Source: Daucus carota subsp. sativus (taxonomy: Eukaryota; Streptophyta; Magnoliopsida; Apiales; Apiaceae). Taken from it: DNA of 64,000 nt. Both the position numbers and the translations under genes were made by a program. Below the pieces are notes generated by a model, which saw only the letters and a list, made by a program, of their open reading frames with translations, was not told the origin of the DNA and searched no databases. This document shows, in pieces, positions 33,200-44,256 of the stretch. The stretch's first letter is position 1. Every line of letters starts with the position of its first letter. Where the stretch lies: the NCBI RefSeq assembly GCF_001625215.2, contig NC_030385.2, forward strand, positions 42,309,598 through 42,373,597, written 5' to 3'.

Positions 33200-34939
33200 G
33201 TCCTTGGCAACCTTAATACAAGTTATCAGACCACAATTAGTAAAAAACATAGGGGCAATGATCCCTGAAAATCGATTTCTGACAATAAGCTTTCTGCATA
33301 TTTATATAGCCTGTAAGGTGCAGCCTTAGAATGTGTGTCTAAAACATGGATAGACGACACATAAAAAAAAAATCAGATATTGCGTCTTTCGGCTATAAAA
33401 AATCACGGACATATTGTGCAGAAAACGATTCACAGGGTTCGACTCAAAACAAAGATAACGAAGACAAACACAAAATACAACGTACAAATCATGGGATGGT
33501 ACCGAAACTAACATTTTTTTAATGACTATTTCTAAAAATGTAAATAATTGACCGAAACATAAGAAAACAAGTTTATAAAGAACCGAGAGTATGTACCTGT
33601 GTGGTGTGCAGAGCTGATAGATAGCTTGGAAAGAAAAGCAAGTACAAAACAGAGAAGAAAAGATGTGAGTGAATAAGCGGCTGCATATGCTACTACTTAT
33701 ACAGGCATGAATATGATAACTTTATTTTGTTTTTCTTTCCTTATTTAATACTACTATTTTAGTTCCTGATTAGGTGTGTAGGAAACTTCAGACAATATTC
33801 TCGGTTCTTTAGAAATGTAGTTTAGTTTGTTTTCAACTGCAAAACTTAAACTAGTAGTTCTACAAATCTACAAATCAGTAATTGAATATGCTTAGCTTTT
33901 GGAAACTTTTACAGATTTTGTGGGGTCATCATGTTGTGGTTGGCACTTGGTGGAAGGGCGCTTTGTTCAAAAATGATCTTTAATTCTTCTTATCGAATCC
34001 GTGTCGTCGGTAAAAATAATATATTTAAATGACCTAGTAAAAATATTGAGTGTCATGTTGTCGTACATGTATGAATAAGATCATTATTTTGTAAACAATA
34101 TGTATAAATATTTGTGGAATCTTTGACTACACTCGTTTTTAATCGAAAATACATGCACTACATTACCATAGAAGTCGCAATCACAATTAGTCGGTAGCGA
34201 GACCATGAAATTACTTACCAGAGAAGAAACACTATAAGAGAAGAGAAGTGGAATTCGTAGTGATTAGTGAAATTGTTTGGAAGCTGTCTGGCGATTTTTA
34301 ATATCCATCTATTCTGGGAAAAAACAAGGAACCAAAGGCAGCACAATCGAAAACAATCATGAAAAATGAGATCTCTCTCCGAATTTTAATAAATTATTTT
34401 TAGTTAATAAATTTTAAAAAATTATACTTAATTCTGATTTCATACCGTAAGAATAAAATATCGCATAATTGATATTGATTATTTAGGATTAAACACAACA
34501 CTTCAAAATGTCATAAATTTTTGATGGAATTTCAAAAACTTTAAAATACACCGAAAAATTTCACGAAACTCATCAATTTTATGAAGTCCAAATAATCTAC
34601 CAATTTATGAGATTTTGAAAGATTATTTTTAAATTTAAAGACCATACAATTTTATGATATCTTATCTCAAAATTATTAATTTCACAAAAATTTAAAATCA
34701 ACTATAACATATACTATAAAATGATACAAAATAATTTATCCAAAAACTAATAATTATTAAAAATTTGTGTGTATATCATTCATGCGAAATAATAAATAAA
34801 TAAATAAAATGAAGTGTCCAACAGGTAGAATTTTGGTTAGACAGCAAAGAAAATAAGATGATATATAAAAATTTAATTTAAAAAATAACCACAAGATAAC
34901 AAAAAGACACTTAACTGTCTATTATAAGTAAAAAAGTTA
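33200..34939. other. DC1-2 leader and AT-rich spacer
   Basis: 33590-33830 carries the DC1 leader/promoter module (gtgcagagctgata, agatgtgagtgaataagcgg, ggaaacttcag). From 33850 on I see only AT-rich DNA. Confidence 0.45.
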
Positions 34940-35220
34940 CTCCCTTCGTCCCACCAGGTTCTTTACAGTTACCTCTTTTGGACGTCCCATCCATTTCTTT
35001 ACATTACAAAACTTTCCCAAAATAGTTAATGGGTCCCACCACTTTATCACTTTTCCTTCCTTTTCACACTACTTTTACTCTACTATCTCTCTTTTATATA
35101 TTAAAAATCGATGGGTCCCACCACTTCACCCACTTTTCTTCCTCTTTTTCACTACTTTATACATATTTCTTAACCTCCGTGCCCAAACCCAATGTAAACA
35201 ATTGGGTGGGACGGAGGGAG
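34940..35220. mobile_element. Stowaway-type MITE, 281 bp
   Basis: Ends CTCCCTTCGTCCC and GGGACGGAGGGAG, with TA on both sides. No ORF of its own; the apparent frame inside is Stowaway sequence. Confidence 0.9.
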
Positions 35221-35461
35221 TACGATATTAGATATGACCATCTATGAATAAATAGTATAAAAATTAAAAGTAAGCAAAAAATCGTGAAAAAATCCGAAAT
35301 CAAAAATATTATCGAATTGAAAAATTTATAAATCCAACTGATTTAGATTTAAATGGTTCTGTCCTGATTACAAACCAAACCGAACAGATTATTATAATTA
35401 ATAAATAAATTATATATAATTATACAATTTTAATAATTAATAAATACATATATAATTTCTA

Positions 35462-35773
35462 CTCCCTCCGTCCCAATGAATAATATACATTGGGATTGGA
35501 CACGGAGACCAAGAAAAAGTGTAAGAAATGAGTAAAGTTAGATGAAAAATGGGTGAAGTGGTGGGTCCCACTTATTTTTAATAATAGATTTGAGATAGTG
35601 GAGGAAAGTAGTGGGTGTAATAGTATTTTTATTATTATAAAATGAAGATAGTGGAAGAAGGTAGTGGGTGTAATAGTGTTTTATATTATAAAAAGTTGCT
35701 ATTTTGGGAATGTATACAAATGATGGGACATCCAAAAAAGGCAACTGTATACAATTGACTGGGACGTAGGGAG
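35462..35773. mobile_element. Stowaway-type MITE, 312 bp
   Basis: Ends CTCCCTCCGTCCCAATG and CTGGGACGTAGGGAG, flanked by TA. It shares internal sequence (gtagtgggtgtaatagt) with the reverse complement of 38492-38797. Confidence 0.9.
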
Positions 35774-35851
35774 TACCAGACAAGTGCCCTAATGTTACAG
35801 TTCAGAGAATGTCTAACTTGGACGATGTCAAGTGTGTACTTCAGCGCTGAG

Positions 35852-36895
35852 TAGAGGTGGTCATTCGGGCCGAACCGAACAGACCGGCACGCCCCGAACT
35901 GTTTTTTCGACCGCCCGAAACCGTCTAACACGGGCCGGTTCAAAACCCGCCCGGACCGCTTAAGACGACGTGCCGAATACGGGTCTGGAGGTTGGGGACC
36001 GTGAACCGGACCGGCACGGCCCGCCAAACCATAAAGGTTCGGCACGGCACGGCCCGAACCGGGACCGGCCCGCCAAACCGTGAATCTGTACGCAACTATG
36101 CACTCAGTTTTGATTTTATTTATGTTTTAGTTTTTTGTTTATAATTTAGTTATTTGATTTCATTTTAGTTTGTAAGGTTGAGACTAGTTTAATTAATTTT
36201 ATTTTGATATTGTTTTAAGATTTAATTTCATTCCGTTTTCAATTTGTTTTAAAAATTATTTTCACTTTGTTTTGATTTTGTTTTAAAAATTAATTTAGTT
36301 TAATTTCGATTTTGTTATAAAACTTATAAAAATAATTTGTTTTCATTTTGATTTTGTTTTAAAAATTAATTTGGTTTAGGGTTGATTTTGTTTTACTAAC
36401 TAAATTTGTTCCGAATTATGTTTAACAAATAAAATTTATAAGAAGTACCATCTTCTTTTTACCAAAACATTATTTATTATCAAAATATTATTTATTTGTT
36501 TACAATTTATTAATAATTAAATTAAATAATAACATTAGACTAAAAAAACAATAACATTAAACTAAAGTCGCTTCAAAAACTAACACTTGTTAATGAAAAG
36601 AAAAAAAATTAAAATAAAACAAAGCAAAGCAATCATCGGTCACTTCATTCCAATTTCTAGCAAACCACTTCATGCAAACCGCGGTTCACGTTGAACCGTC
36701 AACCCGTCTAAAACCGCCAACCCGTACAACCCACCTAACCCGTATTATACGGTTCCGGTTTCACATTTTTTTAACCCGGCACGGCACGGCCCGACCCGCC
36801 TATATAGCCGTGCCGGTTACGGTTTCACCGGCGACGGTTCGGAAACCGTCTGAACCGGCCCGAACCGCCCCGGCCCGCCCGAATGGCCACCTCTA
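35852..36895. mobile_element. hAT-type non-autonomous element, 1044 bp, GC-rich ends and AT-rich core
   Basis: Termini TAGAGGTGGTCATTCGGGC and GCCCGAATGGCCACCTCTA are inverted; the flanking 8-bp GCGCTGAG at 35844-35851 and 36896-36903 is a hAT-type duplication. About 200 bp at each end is GC-rich with repeated CGGCACGGC and GAACCGG words. The core (about 36100-36600) is AT-rich with repeated gattttgttttaaaaattaa units. No transposase. Confidence 0.85.
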
Positions 36896-36903
36896 GCGCT
36901 GAG

Positions 36904-37423
36904 TGAGTGATTACAGTGTAACATGACTGTTATTGAGAATGAATATTATACTTAGCTGATCATGTTTCAGGTGCCACTAAATCATGCGCAGCTGCTTTTA
37001 AATCTTATGTCGATATTTTAAATGTCAATTTTAAACTGAATTAACATAACTATTTTATTCGTTAGAATATTTTTATTTATTTTATATATTTTTGCTGGTT
37101 ATAATCTATATATTCCCCTAATTTTCTATAGTCCTTGATAGAAATCAGGAATAAAATCTGTTATAAACTTCTTGAATTGTCGAGAAATTCTCTATTTATC
37201 ATAAAGAAATCTCGTACTCCCTTGCTGTTACGTCAACCCAACTTTGAGAAATTGAATTTCTCCCTCCTACGACATTTGAAAATTTATACATAAGCGTGGC
37301 TTCCGAAGAATTTCTCTGCAAGTTGTGCCAGTCCATCTCCGTATATCTGGCCGGTGTCTCATTCATTGTTGTGAATCTAATTGCTTCGCGTTTAATTGGT
37401 CCCTCATTTGCAGAACGCCACAA
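36904..37423. other. Spacer
   Basis: AT-rich DNA; no feature recognised. Confidence 0.35.
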
Positions 37424-37431
37424 TACGAGTA

Positions 37432-37828
37432 GGGTTTGTTTAGTGCGTGCTCATCAGAGCACATGCTAGGCGCAAATTTTTTTACATTTATATGATGGGT
37501 TTTTCTAGTGTGTGTCCAAGGGCACACATTAAGCACTAAATTTGATGAGTTTAGTGGATTTTGATTGGTGGATTTGGTGTAAATGCAAGGGGGGCCATCC
37601 ATATTTATGATTACATGACCAATAAGAATGCACCAAACTCATAAAAATTAGTGCTTAGTGTGTACCCTTGGGCACACCATAGAAAAACCGTTATATGATT
37701 TTGATTGGTGTGGTTGATGTATTTGCAGGAGCTCCATCATTATTAAAAAGTAGTAGCCAATCAAAATAATTTATACACAAAAATTTATGCGCTAACATGT
37801 GCTAATGGGCACACCATAGAACAACCGG
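37432..37828 (+). mobile_element. Mutator-like MITE, family M1, outer element split by a nested sister
   Basis: Left part 37432-37496 starts GGGTTTGTTTAGTGCGTG; right part 37700-37828 ends CACACCATAGAACAACCG. The two arms are inverted copies. TACGAGTA flanks both sides (37424-37431 and 37829-37836), with one more base mismatched for a 9-bp duplication. An M1 element occupies the middle. Confidence 0.75.
37497..37690 (+). mobile_element. Mutator-like MITE, family M1, nested copy
   Basis: 194 bp, starting GGGTTTTTCTAGTGTGTG and ending CACACCATAGAAAAACCG. It is flanked by TTATATGAT at 37488-37496 and 37691-37699, a 9-bp duplication made inside the older M1 element. Confidence 0.88.
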
Positions 37829-38491
37829 TACGAGTAATTATAGGGACAATTAGACATGGAATGCCTTGACTTGGGAGTATCGGGAAAGATCGTTTGATTC
37901 CAGTGCACTTCGAGGAAGTTTAAGATTATTTAAGTACAACTCATCACTTCACCGAATCTATCAAGTTATTCCATCTTCACGAACCAACCATATTTTCACT
38001 TGACAAACGTATTCGACTTCAAGCACCCACAACTTAATTTATGCACTCGAACAGTCCTAAGTTGCCTTCACTTGAGATGAAATGACGATAAAATTTGATG
38101 AGAAATTATAAAATAACAATAAGAGATAACAATGATTAAATATATAGTGAAAATGGTCGGAAAATATGATAAAGGATCGAAATAAGCTCTTATATTCCAA
38201 AATATGTGAGTTACATTTCTGGTTCAAATAGTTGGAATGGAATAATTAAAACAATGAAAATTTAAACAATTTTTCGAACTACCCTAAATACATATTTCAT
38301 TACATTCCCCGCCAATACGAAATTCTTGTTTATGCACTCAGACCCAAACAAACTTTTGATTACAAGATGAAAAGGGATTTTACTACTAGAATTTCATGCA
38401 TCCAACATCTTTCACACTTGTAGAATTTTTAATATTCTGCAGTGATTTTGAATAAATCCTCCAAAGGAATAACAAAGTATCCAAATATATA

Positions 38492-38797
38492 CCCCTTCCC
38501 ATTTTAATTGACACTTATTCTTTTTTGGGACGTCCCAAAAAAAATAACCTATTACACTTACTATTTTTGAACACTACTTTTCATTATTACACCCCCTACT
38601 TCTTCCACTATCTCTATTCTATAATAATATAAACACTATTACACCCACTACTTTCCTCCACTATCTCAAATCTATTATTAAAATTTTGATGGATCCCATC
38701 ACTTTACCAACTTTTCAATTAATTTAATTTCTTTTACTATCTTTTTCTTAATCTCCTTGAAAGTCAATGCAGTTCAATCTTTTTGGGACGGAGGGAG
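38492..38797. mobile_element. Stowaway-type MITE with eroded left end, 306 bp
   Basis: Right end TTTTTGGGACGGAGGGAG plus TA is clear. Left end TACCCCTTCCCATTTTAATTG is degraded. Internal words match the 35462 copy in reverse. Confidence 0.8.
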
Positions 38798-38895
38798 TAA
38801 ATGATTACAAGTGTGTAATGGTAAAAAGTGTATTCCAATGGCAGGACCCACACTCTTCCATTTTGAGCATCCTCAACATTTGGAGGATGCGTATT

Positions 38896-39066
38896 TTACA
38901 GCAGACAGATGAGATTTCCGGAAAAAAAATTACAATCAGTAATATCTTTATCTTTATCTTGTTTCCTTTTCCAACTGCAGGGGATGTTAGACTCTGTCAT
39001 CTTGGGCAACAGCAGGAACTTACTAGCTTTGTCTTGTGCTCATTGCAATAGCATATGCACACACAA
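38896..39066 (-). pseudogene. Fragment copy of the SNF2 (CHR9-like) 3' end
   Basis: Contains gacagatgagatttcc (3' flank of the true gene) joined directly to tatcttgtttcc..aactgcaggggatgt and a tail matching the acceptor and start of the last exon near 44567. The coding end is deleted between these blocks. Non-functional. Confidence 0.65.
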
Positions 39067-39498
39067 CCTGATTTAGAATTAGAAAGCATGGAATCTCAAT
39101 CTTAATTGAATAATGACACAATAATCAAGTTCGTAAATTGTTAATTTAATATTTTCCTTCTTCAAGGCTTCTGCAGTTTTTTTTCCCTTGTTACTTGCAG
39201 AAATTATTTGCTGACAAATCAAAATATTTATGTGTAATTTATCCTCTGAGAAATTGGCTTTACATGGGAAATATTTTTTTTCTAAATGATAAAGGAATTT
39301 ATATCAATTACTATTTTTCCCAGAGTTTTAACTCTGTTAAACAAAAAGATGCCCTGCAGGCAGTTTCTTCTTACACATTACAAGTCCAACTCACCTTATT
39401 CTCACTCAACAAACAGATGCAAATATAAAGTAATCACATCTGTTTGTTATTATACTGCTAATCCGCAACTAATCAAACTATAATTAACTATCTAAATT

Positions 39499-40454
39499 CT
39501 AGGTGATCAAGTTGAGCAGAGTTGTGGTCACAACTACTGTAGGATCTCCCAGAAGAATGGCCACCACTGCTGTCATAAGAGCTTTCACAATCTTCAAGTA
39601 CTTCTCACCTCCCCCTGAGCTTCGTCCAAGGCGAAGCCCAGGATTCTTCAATGACAATGTCAGAGTACTCTCGTCTTTAAATTCCCCGGTTTTCCAGCTC
39701 TGATGAATCATTTCGGTAACACACATGGACATGGTACTTGTTGCACTCGGACTTGTAAGACCAACCCCCCTCGGATTTTCCCTTTAGGCTCTTACTTTTG
39801 CACCAAATGCACTTAGATTTCACCTTGTCATGCAACCTAAATGTCGCGCCATCGGTTACCATTTTGCCCTTGAGTTCAAGACAGCATGGATGCAAGTCCA
39901 AATCCTTGTCTTTACAGTAATAAACGAAGCCATTAATCTCATTCCCGCATGCATTACACCATGTTCCGCGCTTTCTTGGTTCATCGGAAAACTTCAAGTC
40001 GCAGCCTGGGTAGAATTCATGAGTTGCAGTTCGAGAATTGAACATGCAGCCAGGGACGGAGGGAAGGGGGGGTAAGGGGTGGCCTTGGCCCCCCCAAAAC
40101 CTTCCCCAAGCCCTTATATATAATCAATTTATATGATTGAAACTCATAATTTGTAGCATATAGTCCCCCCAAAACTCATAATTTGTAGTATTTAGTCCCC
40201 CCAAAACTCATAATTTTGCAGTATCTTGTCTTTAAAATTTTTTTAGTAAAATTTCGCCCCCCCGAAAAATATTTCTGGTTCCGTCCCTGCATGCAGCTGA
40301 CGTGGAGAACGTAATCACAGTCACTTGATTCACATCGGTACCTTGTTCCGAATCCTTGCTCTTTGCATCCGTCGCAATGGAAAGGCTTGTTGAAGTTTCG
40401 CAGCACAAGCGGATGATTGAGATGGCTGGAATGATAGGCTTTTATGTCTTCCAT
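39499..40454 (-). pseudogene. C1-type (DC1) Cys/His-rich gene, copy 3, broken by hAT insertion and deletion
   Basis: The reading frame starts MEDIKAYHSSHLNHPLVLRN at 40454 with a complete first C1 module (HCDGCKEQGFGTRYRC, CDYVLHVSCM). Coding is then cut by a 239-bp hAT MITE (40051-40289). It resumes with MFNSRTATHEFYPGCDLKFS, GTWCNACGNEINGFVYYCKD and KSKCIWCKSKSLKG. At about 39718-39725 a 5-bp deletion relative to copy 1 shifts the frame. The last part reads VTEMIHQSWKTGEFKDEST and the hydrophobic tail AVVAILLGDPTVVVTTT. Closest to copy 1. Cannot encode a full protein. Confidence 0.85.
40051..40289. mobile_element. hAT MITE inside DC1 copy 3
   Basis: Termini CAGGGACGGAG and TTCCGTCCCTG; 8-bp target duplication CATGCAGC at 40043-40050 and 40290-40297. 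The interior has three imperfect units of 'ccccccaaaactcataattt', about 35-40 bp apart. Confidence 0.92.
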
Positions 40455-40668
40455 TTGTGCAGAGCTGATAGTTAGCCACGAAAGAAGTGAATGAATGTAA
40501 TATAATTATAAGGAGAGTATATGTAAAATATGCGAGTGAATAAGTGGTTGGATATGGTTCTATTTATATCCGACACTTTACTTGGGGAAGTTGGATAGGA
40601 AGGACGAGTACCGTGTCCGAGTGTTCTCATCGTACTACTCTCACTCTGCTGATGTAAAACATATAGTA

Positions 40669-40920
40669 CTCCCTCCGTCCCCTTTTACATGTCGATTTTG
40701 TTTTTTGAGAAGTCAAATTGATCAACTTTTGACTAAACATTACGAGTTATCAATGCAATATTTTTAAAATCTGAAAGTTGCCTATTAAAATAGACTCAAT
40801 ATACTTTCTAATAATATAATTTTTTATTAATTTTCTCAATTTTCTTATACATGTAAAGTTCAGTCAAAATAAAGTCAATTTGACTGGTCAAAATGGACAT
40901 TTAAAAAGGCACGGAGGGAG
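40669..40920. mobile_element. Stowaway-type MITE, 252 bp
   Basis: CTCCCTCCGTCCCC...GCACGGAGGGAG flanked by TA. Located upstream of DC1-3, in its promoter region. Confidence 0.9.
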
Positions 40921-40922
40921 TA

Positions 40923-42044
40923 ACTTATAATTTGACATATTCAAAATCATGGGATTTGACTTTAAAAGCAAGAGCCTAACAAACAAATTAAGGGTGTGTT
41001 TGGCTCGATTTAAAGACCCAATTTATGGGTTTATAAATTTAAAACACCTATTCGTAAGTTTATGTAAAAATACAAGAAATATTTATAAGAAGTTAATGAC
41101 ATTAGATTTAGATTTTGTTTCATGACTTTTACTTTTTTCTCAAATATTTTAATCATTTATAAATTTTAAAAAGCTTTTAATATCTACTTTATTTCTTAAC
41201 TTTAAGCAAGAAATACATATTTCAAGCTCACCTACACCTACACGGTCTCTAAATTGCTTTTAGATCATCGTTAATGAGACTGGTTAAGTATTAACACGAA
41301 ACGAAATCTTAAATATCATATCTGATATATAAATATCTATTTTTCTTTAAAACTTAATTTTAATATCATCTCTGATATATAAATATCTATTTTTCCTCCT
41401 GCATAGAGTTCCTTTTTTTGCCTCAAACCTTTTTAGCTCTTTGGGCCCGGGTGAAGTAATGTTGGGAGCTGTCTACCTTATGCCTTGATCAGAAAGCTAA
41501 CATGAAAGGGTCCTTTAGATAAACCTAAAAAAAATTTGAGAAGTGGATTAGAGTTGATAAATAAATGAATTAATAAAGTATTTAGAAAATATGTAAAAGT
41601 TCTGAGAAAATTAGCATTCTCAACTTGTTATAGATTTTTTTATTTATTTATCCGAACAAATCAGAAAAAATAAATTTTAAGAATAATTTCTGCTTCTCTT
41701 GAACAAATAGATACGAAAATGCATTATGAAACCGCGTGGGAGCAGTGTGTATACATGTACAATTATAGGCATGTACTATTATCAGTCTTAAAATTTCAAA
41801 GATAAATCTCACAATAATTGAGTAGCTGAGATATATCACTATATATCATATAAATTAAATATATCAAAGATAGTGAAGTCATACTTAAATATTTAGATCA
41901 AAAATTGTACTCATATGTCTGTTTTTTAGGAATCCTAAATATCTCAACATTATCATTATCTCCTCAATTTTCTTAGTACCATTTCTCAACTTTATTTCCC
42001 GTTTCCAACTTCCAACTATTCTTTATCAGTCGTACTCGAATTCT
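40923..42044. other. Spacer
   Basis: AT-rich; two near-identical lines (ctgatatataaatatctattttt) at about 41320 and 41370. No gene seen. Confidence 0.35.
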
Positions 42045-42557
42045 CATTCAATTTCTTTATGTTATCCCATTTTAGATTGTTACTCAAACTCTCATTCACT
42101 TTCACTTATCTTACTTCCTTTTATGCTATTCTGTTTTAGGTTGTTCTTGGTTGTCTGCAAATTTATGTTGTAACTTCAGCTTAACAAATTTAGAAGGAGA
42201 TGACATTATTATTACAGACAGATGAAATTTTCCCCAAAACACTACGATCTTTAAACTACACAGCAAAAAAAAAGAAGCACAGATTACCTATCAATACACC
42301 AAAAAATATTAAATTTATCTACTGACACTTTATAATCCGTTAACATTTGATCTGTTTAACTAATGGGGAGGAGAAGTGTTAATCATCATCATCATCATCG
42401 TCTTTTCCTTTGTTGCTTGTAGTTACGAAGCACTTTCTCCCTTTGTGCAGGAGCAGCAGATAGTAGCCACTTGCTAAACTCAACTTCTTTCATACCCATA
42501 TATTTAGCGAGGAGGCTATATTGGTTCTTTTTCTGCATCTTGATGAACTTGTTTTCC
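42045..42557 (-). repeat. Partial duplication of the SNF2 last exon and 3' flank
   Basis: Aligns with 43890-44415 through the 3' flank (agaaggagatgacattattattacag, cctatcaatac, cactttgta/taatccgttaacatttgatctg) and the C-terminal codons. Similarity stops abruptly at GTTTTCC (42557). Beyond it the sequence becomes DC1 leader-like. Confidence 0.8.
42395..42538 (-). CDS. Short ORF from duplicated SNF2 C-terminus under a DC1-like leader
   Basis: 47 codons, starting [20 protein letters not shown] and ending YKQQRKRR. It matches the last exon of the CHR9-like gene except for a few substitutions; the original upstream Met codon is lost (ATG to AAG), and a different stop is used. Directly upstream on the minus strand, 42558-42700 matches the leader of DC1 copy 3 (gaaagaagtgaatgaatgtaatata, ggttg.atatggttctat). 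It may be transcribed, but there is no evidence that a product is made. Confidence 0.4.
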   Translation of the reverse strand: MQKKNQYSLLAKYMGMKEVEFSKWLLSAAPAQREKVLRNYKQQRKRR

Positions 42558-43050
42558 AGAGGAAAGAAGTGAATGAATGTAATATAAGGAGGAAGATGAA
42601 AGTGAATTATAATTATTTATAGGTGGTTGCATATGGTTCTATGTATATAGTAACTTGCTTCATAAGAGAGGATAAAACTTGGAGAGAAATTGTGTGGAAG
42701 CTGTCTACTTATTTGACACTTCAGTTGTGCAAGTTAATCTTTCCAAGCTAGTTGTTTTGCATGTGCTTTGATCACGGGCGTTAAAAAATAGTATATATGA
42801 AATAGTGCAAAAGAGAAAGAAAGTACATGAAATTGCAGGATCGATTAATTTTTAATATATAAAAGAGATGATGAAATAAAAATAATGTGAAAAGTGAAAA
42901 AAAGATAAGATTTATTAATTTTTTTTTGTAAATTTCGAAATGTAAAAAATTAAATAAGATATCATAAAAAGAAACCGTGAAGAAGTTGTTTAGAATAAAT
43001 AGGAAAACCAGTAAACAGATCTGTACCGTGTCCGAGTACTTTGATCGTAC
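42558..43050 (-). repeat. DC1 leader/promoter copy attached to the SNF2 fragment
   Basis: Shares gaaagaagtgaatgaatgtaat and atggttctat.tatat with 40487-40580, and gtaccgtgtccgagt...tcgtac (about 43023) with 40607. Extra DNA has been inserted between these blocks. Confidence 0.6.
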
Positions 43051-43889
43051 GTACCATATAATTAGACATATTCTGTCATTGACTTGTAAAGCAAGTCTTC
43101 GTGCAAGAAAAGAGCCCCACGAACAAAATTCAGTGAGAAATACACACTTCAAGTCGCTCTTCGTTGTATATCTTGACTGGGGGATTCGAGAACATTCACG
43201 TATATATTAATATATTTATTTGGTGTGTGACTTAATTTATTTGAGAAAAAATTATCTTATAAATTATTTATTAATATGTATTAAATATGCTATTCTTAAA
43301 TATAAATATAAAATTAATTATTAATATTATCTCTAATTTATAAATATTTATTTTTGTTCTTGCATTGAGTCCTTGTTTTGGCAAAACCTCTTTAGAGGTC
43401 TATGGTTCATAGATATCTGAGATTAGTATTTAGTTATAAACTTTAAAATTTCAAATCCATATCTCAAATCTCTGTGATATGCATTTTTGATATTTCATGG
43501 GAAAGGTGAATATGATATGAAGATACATAAATTAATTTTATTTTTATCACAATTTAAATAGTGAGATATTAATATTTAATACAAAACTTATCAATAATGC
43601 AAAAAGTATATAATAATATTTTTAATTAAATATATTAATTATATTACTCGACCAACTCACATGATATAAATATAAGATATGATGATATTTTAAATTCATA
43701 TTATCTTAACCAGATTTTTCATTTCAATCTTGTATCCGTGTGCCTTGAACCGCACAACCTCTTACCTCTTTGGCCCAAAGTGAAGAATTTTTCGACTTGG
43801 GTATGAACCTTTGAATAACTGAGATTAATATATTTTTTTTTACCCCCCACCCCCACCCCAAATTTTCTTACAAATTTTTAGCTTATCAT
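43051..43889. other. Spacer downstream of the SNF2 gene
   Basis: AT-rich; a short C-rich run at about 43844-43859. Nothing else recognised. Confidence 0.35.
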
Positions 43890-44256
43890 TCAATTTCACT
43901 AATCTCACTTCCCTTTATGTTATTCCATTTCAGGTTGTTACTCAAACTCTCATTCACTTTCACTTAACTTGCTTCCTTTTATGCTATTCTATTTTAGGTT
44001 GTTCTTGCCTTCTTGGTTGTCTGGAAATGTATGGCAGTAACTTCAGTTTAACAAGTTAGAAGGAGATGACATTATTATTACAGACAGATGAGATCTTCCC
44101 AAAAAACTATGATCTTTCAACTACACAGCAAAAAGGGGAAGCACACATTACCTATCAATACAGCAAAAAATATTTACACATCTATCTACTGACACTTTGT
44201 ATTCCGTTAACATTTGATCTGTGTAACTAATGGGGGATGAGAACTGTTGATCATCA

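Noticed and set aside
34940-38797. Open reading frames of 60-120 codons in both strands
   Set aside because: They lie inside Stowaway and hAT elements, are low-complexity, and match no protein family.
43836-43860. T-run and C-rich run (accccccacccccacccc) as a possible regulatory site
   Set aside because: Simple low-complexity sequence in a spacer, without any supporting context.
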